7,192 nt of DNA from positions 1 to 7,192 of the forward strand of contig JACCYW010000033.1 in assembly GCA_013696275.1 (NCBI GenBank), written 5' to 3'. This stretch comes from Chloroflexota bacterium (GTDB taxonomy: Bacteria; Chloroflexota; Limnocylindria; Limnocylindrales; CSP1-4). Below the pieces are notes generated by a model, which made no database searches, had not been told where the DNA came from, and was given only the letters and a program-made list of their open reading frames with translations. Below, one piece after another: positions 1 to 4,643 of the stretch. The translations under genes and the position numbers were made by a program. The first letter of the stretch is position 1; each line of letters starts with the position of its first letter.

Positions 1-170
1 AGCCGGTCGAGGGTCATGAAGACCAGCAGGGAGAGCCTCGTGGACCGGCCGCCGAGGTCTCCGCCGAGGCACCTGACGCCACACCCGTCGCCGGTCGCGG
101 TGAACCTGATGTGGCCCAAGCGCAGACAGAGGACAGGGCTAAGCCGACCAAGCCGGAGGAACACTCGTGA
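1..170 (+). CDS. C-terminal tail of an upstream gene, probably cytochrome c oxidase subunit I (partial)
   Basis: An open frame enters from the left edge (first full codon at 3) and ends at a TGA at 168-170, giving the last 55 residues. The tail is hydrophilic, rich in Glu, Ala, Pro and Asp, with no membrane segment or recognisable domain (for example GEPRGPAAEVSAEAPDATP). Its stop overlaps the GTG start of the subunit III gene by four bases (GTGA), which indicates translational coupling in one operon. The gene before subunit III in such operons is commonly subunit I (ctaD), and subunit I proteins of high-GC bacteria often carry disordered C-terminal tails. The identity therefore rests on gene order, not on homology visible here. 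Another oxidase subunit or an assembly factor is possible. Confidence 0.55.
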   Translation, partial: PVEGHEDQQGEPRGPAAEVSAEAPDATPVAGRGEPDVAQAQTEDRAKPTKPEEHS

Positions 171-796
171 GCGCCGCCGGCGGCGTCATCGTCCCGCAGC
201 GCGAAGAGCAAGCCCACGGACCGATCGGCCACGGAGGCGGCGTCGATACCGCCTTCCTGGGCATGTTGTTGTTCATCGGCAGCGAGCTAATGTTCTTCGC
301 CGGGCTCTTCGCGGCCTACTTCAATACCCGAGCGGCAGCTCCCGTCTGGCCGCCGGCCAACATCGACTACATCGAGCCATTCCCATTGGCCACACCGGCG
401 ACCATCATCCTGGTGCTCAGCTCGGTGACGATGCAGTGGGCGGTCTGGCGCATCCGGGCGGGCGACCGAACAGGGCTGAAGCGCGGCCTGGCCGTGACAC
501 TGCTGTTGGGGGCGGTCTTCCTGGGCATCCAGTTGTACGACTACTACGAACTGGTGACGGTCGAGCGATTCGGTATCGATAGCGGCGTTTACGGCACCCT
601 CTTCTACACCCTTACCGGCTTCCACGGCGCGCACGTCTTTGGTGGCTTGGTCGGTATCAGCGTCATCCTGCTGCGGGCCAGCCAGGGTCAGTTCTCGGGC
701 CGGCACCACATCGCGGTGGAAGCCGTGAGTGCCTACTGGCACTTCGTGGACGTGGTGTGGATCGCCCTCTTCGTGACCATCTACCTGCTGAAGTAG
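167..796 (+). CDS. ctaE: Cytochrome c oxidase subunit III
   Basis: This 209-residue integral membrane protein is subunit III of an aa3-type haem-copper oxidase, which stabilises the catalytic subunit and supports proton uptake in the cytoplasmic membrane. Family hallmarks are plain: LLFIGSELMFFAGLF at about 35-48, with the conserved membrane Glu at 40; SSVTMQWA near 85-92; TGFHGAHVFGG at 150-160; and AVSAYWHFVDVVWI at 186-199, with His192 and Asp195. Five hydrophobic segments (about 28-50, 75-95, 107-127, 145-168 and 186-207) match the short bacterial form, which lacks the first two helices of the mitochondrial protein, and the length is typical. The GTG start at 167 is supported by GGAGGA at 155-160, six bases upstream, and by the four-base overlap with the preceding stop. 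Confidence 0.97.
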   Translation: MSAAGGVIVPQREEQAHGPIGHGGGVDTAFLGMLLFIGSELMFFAGLFAAYFNTRAAAPVWPPANIDYIEPFPLATPATIILVLSSVTMQWAVWRIRAGDRTGLKRGLAVTLLLGAVFLGIQLYDYYELVTVERFGIDSGVYGTLFYTLTGFHGAHVFGGLVGISVILLRASQGQFSGRHHIAVEAVSAYWHFVDVVWIALFVTIYLLK

Positions 797-810
797 GGAG
801 CGGGCAGCAG

Positions 811-993
811 ATGTTCACCTGGCGGGGAGCCATCATCATCGGCCTGGCCTTCGTGGTCGTGGGCGTCGTGTACCTGCTGGTCCAGGGCAGCGGCGAGTTC
901 ATGGACCGGGCCGGCGCGACGATGCTCATCGTCCTTGGGGCGGCCATGGCGTTCACCTTCGCCATCATCCTGCGCGGCTCGCGCGAGCTCTAG
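811..993 (+). CDS. Small two-helix membrane protein, probable oxidase accessory subunit (Cox IV-like)
   Basis: A 60-residue protein with two hydrophobic helices, about 5-25 and 33-54, joined by a short acidic turn (GSGEFMDRAG) and ending in RGSREL. The ATG at 811 is chosen because it lies 14 bases after the subunit III stop and has GGGAG-type purines at 796-800 upstream. The frame stays open further upstream, but only inside the ctaE coding region. Placement between subunit III and a Cox IV-like gene suggests a small structural subunit of the oxidase, comparable in role to the short subunit IV proteins of bacterial oxidases. No catalytic residue or metal ligand is visible, and the identity is inferred from context and topology. 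It could also be an assembly factor. Confidence 0.75.
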   Translation: MFTWRGAIIIGLAFVVVGVVYLLVQGSGEFMDRAGATMLIVLGAAMAFTFAIILRGSREL

Positions 994-1001
994 CTCCGAC
1001 C

Positions 1002-2156
1002 ATGGAAGAGGGCTCCACCGACCTCTGGACGCAGTTCCTGGAGCTGGTCCTCAAGGTCATCGCGCCGGTCTGGAATGATCTCATCCCGCTGCTGCCCTTT
1101 GCCATGCTCGGGCTGTTCCTGCTCGTGCTCGGCCTCATCGCCAGATCATGGATGCGGGCCGGTCGAAAGAACCGCAGTCGCATCCCACCACGCCTGACAC
1201 CTCTGCCGCCGGAGGGGGTCCACCTTCCGGGGCCATCCCCGTGGCCGTTCATAGCACCCATCGGCGTCGCGCTGATCCTCGTGTCGCTCGTCTTCGGCGA
1301 TGGTGGCGTGCCGGTCAGCCTGCCGCTCTTCGGCGCAGGTATGGCCTTCATCGTGGCCGGCCTGGCAGGCTGGTACCTGGATGCTGGACGAGAGTGGCGC
1401 CGGGCGGAGTCACCTGCTGGCCATGGCGGCGACGGCACACTCGCCCTCGAGCGTGGCGCGACGATGCCGGCCCTGACGGCTGGTGCCATCACCAGGGAGC
1501 CGCCCCCCGGCGTTCACCTGCCGGGTCCCAGCCCGTGGCCGTTCTTCGGACCCATCGGCCTCTTCTTCGTGTTCATGGGCCTCATCTTCGGACCGGCCCT
1601 CATCATCGGCGGCATCCTCATGGCCATCATCGCCGTCATCGGCTGGCTGCGCGATGCTGGTTCGGAATATCGACAGGTGGAGGCGGGCCATCTGCCGGAA
1701 CCCAGGAGCCGTGACGCGGAGGAAGCGTTCCCCAAGCGGCTGGTGCCTGTCTACGGTGCCATCGCCTTCCTGGCCATCGCGGTCACCCTCCTGCCAGTGC
1801 TCTTCGCGGCGCTGCCAAGCAACGCTGGCGGGGCCGGCGGCAGTGGCGGCAGTGGCGGACCACCGCCGGAGTCGCCCGACCCCGCGCCCATGATCGCCGC
1901 GGAGAGCGTCACCTCGTTCACCGTCAGCCGGCTGGTGGTGCCGGCCGACTCGCCCATCCAGCTCAGCTTTGACAACCGCCAGTCGGGTGTCCCGCACAAC
2001 GTGTCCATCCTGCAAGGTTCCACCGCAGCCTTCACCGGCGACGTCTTCCCGGGCCCCGAGATGCGCATCTACGAGGTCCCGCCTCTGGCGGCCGGGGAGT
2101 ACACATTCGTATGTTCGGTCCACCCCCCGATGACGGGCACCCTGGTCGCCAGGTAG
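1002..2156 (+). CDS. Duplicated Cox IV-like membrane modules fused to a type-1 copper (cupredoxin) domain
   Basis: This 384-residue protein has an unusual layout. A first helix lies at about 27-47. Two related two-helix modules follow, each opening with VHLPGPSPWPF (73-83 and 171-181), an actinobacterial/Chloroflexi Cox IV-like signature, and each ending in a Gly-x-Asp-Ala-Gly-type segment (about 126-133 and 216-223). A sixth helix spans 247-270, then a Gly/Ser/Pro linker at 274-295 and a cupredoxin domain at about 297-384. The copper site is complete: His332 in VPHNVSI, then Cys371, His374 and Met377 in CSVHPPM, the spacing seen in amicyanin and plastocyanin-like proteins. Only one Cys is present, so this is not a CuA centre. 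The Arg-rich loop at 49-64 suggests an outside N-terminus, which with six helices also puts the cupredoxin outside. It starts 8 bases after the preceding gene, so it is likely cotranscribed; no clear ribosome site is seen. The role (electron donor or copper handling) is inferred. Confidence 0.88.
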   Translation: MEEGSTDLWTQFLELVLKVIAPVWNDLIPLLPFAMLGLFLLVLGLIARSWMRAGRKNRSRIPPRLTPLPPEGVHLPGPSPWPFIAPIGVALILVSLVFGDGGVPVSLPLFGAGMAFIVAGLAGWYLDAGREWRRAESPAGHGGDGTLALERGATMPALTAGAITREPPPGVHLPGPSPWPFFGPIGLFFVFMGLIFGPALIIGGILMAIIAVIGWLRDAGSEYRQVEAGHLPEPRSRDAEEAFPKRLVPVYGAIAFLAIAVTLLPVLFAALPSNAGGAGGSGGSGGPPPESPDPAPMIAAESVTSFTVSRLVVPADSPIQLSFDNRQSGVPHNVSILQGSTAAFTGDVFPGPEMRIYEVPPLAAGEYTFVCSVHPPMTGTLVAR

Positions 2157-2199
2157 GGCCGACACGCCGCGCAACCTGAGTCCGGCTTCTGGCCGGCTC

Positions 2200-2739
2200 G
2201 TGGTCATCGCCCTGGCTATCGCGCTGCTTATCGGTGGCGGCGCCTACATCGTGCTGGGAGTCGACCTGGGAGGTCCTCCGGCTGGTGGGCCGTCTGCCTC
2301 GGTCATCGTGGTGGGCGGCTCTCCCCTGCTCGACGAGCCAGCCCCTGAGTTCACGCTGACCACGCTGCAGGGGTCGCAGATCAGCCTTGCCGACTACCGC
2401 GGCCGACCGGTCATCATCAATTTTTGGGCCACCTGGTGCGGCCCGTGCAAGCAGGAGTTCCCCATCCTCCGCGCTGCCCGGGAACGTCACTCCGCCGCCG
2501 GCCTGGAGGTCCTGGGCATCGTCCACGACGACTCAGCAGAGGCCGCCTCCGCCTTCGTCACCGCGGAGGAGGCCGCCTGGCCGATGCTGGTCGATCCCGA
2601 CGATGTCGCCTGGCGTGCCTACCTGGGGGTGGCGGTGCCCATCACCTACTACATCGACCGGGCTGGCATCATCCGCGCCGTAGCGTTCGGCCCGCCGCCC
2701 TCAGGCTCGCTCGAGGACCAGATCGCCAAGATCCTCTGA
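2200..2739 (+). CDS. Membrane-anchored TlpA/ResA-family thiol-disulfide oxidoreductase
   Basis: A 179-residue thioredoxin-fold protein with an N-terminal hydrophobic anchor (about 2-21) and a short linker. The AhpC/TSA-Redoxin type domain begins at PAPEFTLTTLQG (48-58). The active site is WATWCGPC (76-83) with Cys80 and Cys83, and the cis-proline region is GVAVPITYYID (143-153). It should act outside the cytoplasmic membrane, reducing disulfides for cytochrome c maturation or for copper-site assembly. Lying 43 bases after the cupredoxin fusion, in the same direction, favours a role with this oxidase. GTG 2200 is the only standard start codon in the open frame before the hydrophobic segment, but it has no clear ribosome site and leaves no basic residue before the anchor. 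The frame is open back to 2134, so a rarer upstream start such as CTG 2176 is possible. Confidence 0.9.
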   Translation: MVIALAIALLIGGGAYIVLGVDLGGPPAGGPSASVIVVGGSPLLDEPAPEFTLTTLQGSQISLADYRGRPVIINFWATWCGPCKQEFPILRAARERHSAAGLEVLGIVHDDSAEAASAFVTAEEAAWPMLVDPDDVAWRAYLGVAVPITYYIDRAGIIRAVAFGPPPSGSLEDQIAKIL

Positions 2740-2801
2740 GGGCGGTAGGCCGGTGGCAAACGGTCTTCCTTGAACGATGTGGCGCCGGGGCCTGGGCGCG
2801 G

Positions 2802-2866
2802 CCTGCGACGCTCGTACAGGACCACGGCACGAGCGGCCCTGCGACGCTCGTACAGGCCCACGGCAC
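2802..2866. repeat. Two 29-bp direct repeats, 36-bp period
   Basis: Copies lie at 2802-2830 and 2838-2866. Both begin CCTGCGACGCTCGTACAGG and end CCACGGCAC; they differ at one base (A or C at 2821/2857). The first copy also forms a 7-bp stem (CGCTCGT at 2809-2815 with ACGAGCG at 2829-2835, 13-base loop), while the second has lost the right arm. Only two copies are present, separated by 7 bp. Confidence 0.9.
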
Positions 2867-2975
2867 CACTCGTGTCCTGAGGATGGACGACCAACTCGGT
2901 TCTCTCGAAGCCCCCCTTCGGTGGCATCCCATTGTCCGCGTCATCTCCGTGGAGCCCTCCTTATCCCCGCTCCCC

Positions 2976-3094
2976 GATCGTCCGCCCGGCGAGCAGCCCG
3001 ACCGGCGAGGGGCACCCGGCTGCGCTGGGTGGCACGCCGCCGGCTCCCCGCCGGCTCCCCAGCGGCCGGATCGTCCGCCCAGCGAGCAGCCCGA
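2976..3094. repeat. 26-bp direct repeat pair flanking an 11-bp tandem duplication
   Basis: Copies at 2976-3001 and 3069-3094 read GATCGTCCGCCC, then G or A, then GCGAGCAGCCCGA, with that single mismatch. Between them GCCGGCTCCCC is repeated exactly at 3039-3049 and 3050-3060. The arrangement suggests local duplication in non-coding DNA; function is unknown. Confidence 0.9.
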
Positions 3095-3107
3095 GACAAG
3101 TGTGAGC

Positions 3108-3142
3108 AAAAACAGAACCCCGGGGGGCGGGCCCCGGGGTTC
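3108..3142 (-). terminator. Intrinsic terminator of the tRNA(fMet) operon
   Basis: A perfect 11-bp GC-rich stem pairs 3115-3125 with 3132-3142 around a 6-base loop (3126-3131). On the minus strand it is followed after two bases by five T residues (complement of the A run at 3108-3112). It begins 13 bases past the tRNA 3' end, as expected for Rho-independent termination of the leftward operon. On the plus strand no T run follows, so it is unlikely to terminate rightward transcription by itself. Confidence 0.9.
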
Positions 3143-3155
3143 CGAGAGGTGTGCT

Positions 3156-3230
3156 TGGTTGCGGGGGACGGATTCGAACCGCCGACCTTCGGGTTATGAG
3201 CCCGACGAGCTGCCGCTGCTCCACCCCGCC
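3156..3230 (-). tRNA. Initiator tRNA-fMet (anticodon CAT)
   Basis: A complete 75-base cloverleaf with encoded CCA (complement at 3156-3158) and anticodon CAT (complement at 3196-3198). Initiator features are clear: three consecutive G-C pairs at the base of the anticodon stem (GGG 29-31 with CCC 39-41), the A11-T24 pair in the D stem, and an unpaired 1-72 position. The anticodon arm through the variable loop closely matches the E. coli initiator as I recall it. Two differences stand out: base 1 is G rather than the usual C, giving a G1-A72 mismatch, and the D loop is two bases shorter. The T stem has one G-T wobble. It lies 8 bases after the hydrolase stop and upstream of an intrinsic terminator. 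Confidence 0.98.
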
Positions 3231-3235
3231 TGCGA

Positions 3236-3264
3236 ATGCTACCCGATGTCATTGCCGGGCGCAA
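3236..3264 (-). promoter_or_regulatory. Candidate promoter for the initiator tRNA, inside the hydrolase 3' end
   Basis: On the minus strand TTGCGC (3264-3259), a 17-base spacer and TAGCAT (3241-3236) form a sigma70-like promoter. The -10 box matches TANNNT and includes the hydrolase TAG stop; the -35 box matches only the leading TTG. Only five bases separate the -10 box from the first base of the mature tRNA, so the predicted start falls at or next to tRNA base 1. This is a motif reading only. Confidence 0.4.
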
Positions 3265-4261
3265 TCGGCGCCGGCGCCATCGGCGTCCCAGGGGCGTGAT
3301 CGACCGATGGGCTTGATCGACGTGGGGCACCCGCCCCGGCCCCCTCACGCACAGCCAGCGCCTCGCGCCACAGTTCGACCGCCACCGGCCACCAGCGGTC
3401 GACGACTTCATCGTCTCCGTACCAGGGACTCCCGAAGTGGCCATGCCTGACATCGTGGAAGGAGAGCTGCCGGGCGCCCGAAAGATGGACCGCTGACAGT
3501 TGCACTATGCCGTCCCCGCCAGCGTCAGTGGTCGGCCCCACTGCGAAGCGGAAGAGTGCGCCGAGCAGGCGATCCCATAGGTGCCGTGCTGGCGCGACGG
3601 TCGGCCTCACCAGGTCGGAACCGACGGTGACGTAGGCGGTGCGGGGCGCGAATCGAGCTCCGGGCGCGTGCCTCGACAGGAAAGCGGCAGCCTCGATGCC
3701 GGCGTGAGCGAAGCTGAACGGCTGTTGCGCGAGTTCGTGCGGAGTACCTAGCGTGACCAGCGCGCCGACTCGGTCGGAGACGGCCATCCGCCGGCCGCGG
3801 AACGGGATGTCCGACATCGCCAAACGGCTCAGGAGACCGCCGGCTGAATGGCCGACCACGATGATGGGCGTGTCACCGGCGGCCCGATGGACACGCCTGA
3901 CGGCCAGTCCAGTGCGCAGCAGAAGTGGCCCGAACCCGACCATCCCGGCGGCGAGCCAGTCGGGTATGTGCACCGGCGCTATGGTCACACTGGCCGCGCC
4001 GCGCGCCAGCAACCGGCGGCGCAGGGGCCCATAGCTCAGCGGTTCTGTCAGATAGCCGCCGACGATCAATACGTGGGGGTGTCTGTCGCCCTTGTCACCC
4101 TGCGCCCCTGCTTCGACCTGGGGGCGCCCCTCGGTCGACCCGGGCCCCTGGGTCGACCCGGGCCCGTTGGTCAGCTTGTCCGGCCGCGCGCCGAGCCGAC
4201 CGATGGGAGACCATTCCAGCGCGCGCCGGACCGCTCGCCTTGCGCTCGCGGACGTGTCCAA
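3239..4261 (-). CDS. Lipase-like alpha/beta hydrolase
   Basis: A 340-residue serine hydrolase of the alpha/beta fold with no signal peptide, so probably cytoplasmic. The first core strand is HVLIVGGYL (63-71) and the nucleophile elbow is VVGHSAGG (135-142) with Ser139. VTLGTPH (169-175) is typical of lipases and PGAP1-like esterases. Likely acid and base are Asp250 in GGDGIVQLSA and His275 (or His273) in VRHGHFG. The substrate is unknown; an acyl ester is the natural guess. The first 60 residues are disordered and contain GPGSTQ-GPGSTE. The frame opens just after a TGA at 4267-4265, so the TTG at 4261, next to GAGGG, is the longest start. It overlaps the preceding gene by 91 bp. The next TTG (4069) would remove the first strand. 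Third-position GC in the overlap looks more typical in this frame. The C-terminal 30 residues are Pro/Ala-rich. Confidence 0.85.
   Translation of the reverse strand: MDTSASARRAVRRALEWSPIGRLGARPDKLTNGPGSTQGPGSTEGRPQVEAGAQGDKGDRHPHVLIVGGYLTEPLSYGPLRRRLLARGAASVTIAPVHIPDWLAAGMVGFGPLLLRTGLAVRRVHRAAGDTPIIVVGHSAGGLLSRLAMSDIPFRGRRMAVSDRVGALVTLGTPHELAQQPFSFAHAGIEAAAFLSRHAPGARFAPRTAYVTVGSDLVRPTVAPARHLWDRLLGALFRFAVGPTTDAGGDGIVQLSAVHLSGARQLSFHDVRHGHFGSPWYGDDEVVDRWWPVAVELWREALAVREGAGAGAPRRSSPSVDHAPGTPMAPAPIAPGNDIG
4133..4165. repeat. 15-bp tandem repeat, 18-bp period, within the hydrolase N-terminus
   Basis: GGTCGACCCGGGCCC occurs exactly at 4133-4147 and 4151-4165. Read on the minus strand it encodes the six-residue duplication GPGSTQ-GPGSTE in the disordered N-terminal part of the hydrolase. 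Period 18 keeps the reading frame. Confidence 0.9.
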
Positions 4262-4584
4262 CCCTCATCGAGGTCGGCCACGATCTCACCGCCCGCCTGT
4301 CGGATGATCTCGCGGACCTCGCTCACTCGAGGGTCCACGAAACGGCCTGCCAGCAGGGAGGCCGGACCTGGTGGCTGGTCGACACCGCCCAGCGGCGCGA
4401 CGCTCAGGTCCGTGGCTCCCAGATCGAGCCGGCGGCGAAGCAGGGCGACGACTTTCTGAGCGGCTGTCTCGTCCCCGAACCTCGCTGCCAAGATACGCAC
4501 GATCATCCCCGATAAGTGCCCCTGGTCCACAGGTATGGCAGGGTCGGTGAAGTCTGGGCCGAATAGGCTTGCGCGAGGATCCAT
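4171..4584 (-). CDS. Small protein with predicted ferredoxin-like fold, function unknown
   Basis: A protein of up to 137 residues that I cannot assign to a named family. Using the longest start, the core from 27 to 107 reads as a beta-alpha-beta-beta-alpha-beta pattern: strand MIVRILAARF, helix DETAAQKVVALLRRRL, strand DLSVAPLG, strand SLLAGRFV, helix VSEVREIIRQAG and strand GEIVADLDE. That is the order of a ferredoxin-like fold, seen in many small regulatory or stress-related proteins. The ATG at 4584 is the longest start; the ATG at 4506 begins right at the first strand and may be the true one. Neither has a strong ribosome site. The last 27 residues are low-complexity and overlap the hydrolase gene. 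It follows the peptidase gene by 59 bases on the same strand, so it is probably in that operon. No metal ligands or catalytic motif are evident. Confidence 0.7.
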   Translation of the reverse strand: MDPRASLFGPDFTDPAIPVDQGHLSGMIVRILAARFGDETAAQKVVALLRRRLDLGATDLSVAPLGGVDQPPGPASLLAGRFVDPRVSEVREIIRQAGGEIVADLDEGWTRPRAQGERSGARWNGLPSVGSARGRTS

Positions 4585-4643
4585 CCCCGGACCGGCTACG
4601 TTGCAAGGGCATCTGATCCGGCCTCTTCAGCGAGGGAGCGCCA

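Larger units (their letters stand above)
2740..3107. other. Gene-free convergent region holding short repeats
   Basis: About 370 bases between the end of the thioredoxin gene and the terminator of the oppositely oriented tRNA operon. I see no credible gene: open frames here have Arg/Ser/Pro-rich, shadow-like translations. The content is a 29-bp repeat pair with 36-bp period, a 26-bp repeat pair about 93 bp apart, and an 11-bp tandem duplication. No T-tract terminator is seen for the plus-strand oxidase operon just after 2739, so its transcription may run into this region. Confidence 0.7.

Noticed and set aside
16..582. Long plus-strand open frame overlapping the subunit III gene
   Set aside because: Arg/Pro-rich translation typical of a GC-rich shadow; the ctaE frame in the same DNA has unmistakable family motifs.
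1893..2153. CuA-type subunit II domain in the fusion protein
   Set aside because: CuA needs two Cys in a CxxxCxxxH arrangement; here there is one Cys with C-x2-H-x2-M, a type-1 copper pattern.
2802..2866. Repeat pair as a CRISPR remnant
   Set aside because: Only two copies separated by 7 bp, no spacer-length gap and no cas genes.
2669..2944. Minus-strand frame from ATG 2944 with AAGGAGGG-like purines upstream and a 12-residue internal repeat
   Set aside because: The translation is Arg/Ser/Pro-rich with no domain and runs antisense into the thioredoxin gene; its repeat simply reflects the 36-bp DNA period.
3156..3230. tRNA as an integration site of a mobile element
   Set aside because: No repeat of the tRNA 3' end elsewhere in the window and no integrase or other mobile-element gene.
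2424..3299. Long plus-strand frame crossing the thioredoxin gene end, the repeats and the tRNA
   Set aside because: It covers a tRNA and terminator and has shadow-like composition.
3848..4515. Two plus-strand frames opposite the hydrolase and small gene
   Set aside because: Antisense shadows of genes with clear motifs; no ribosome site or domain.
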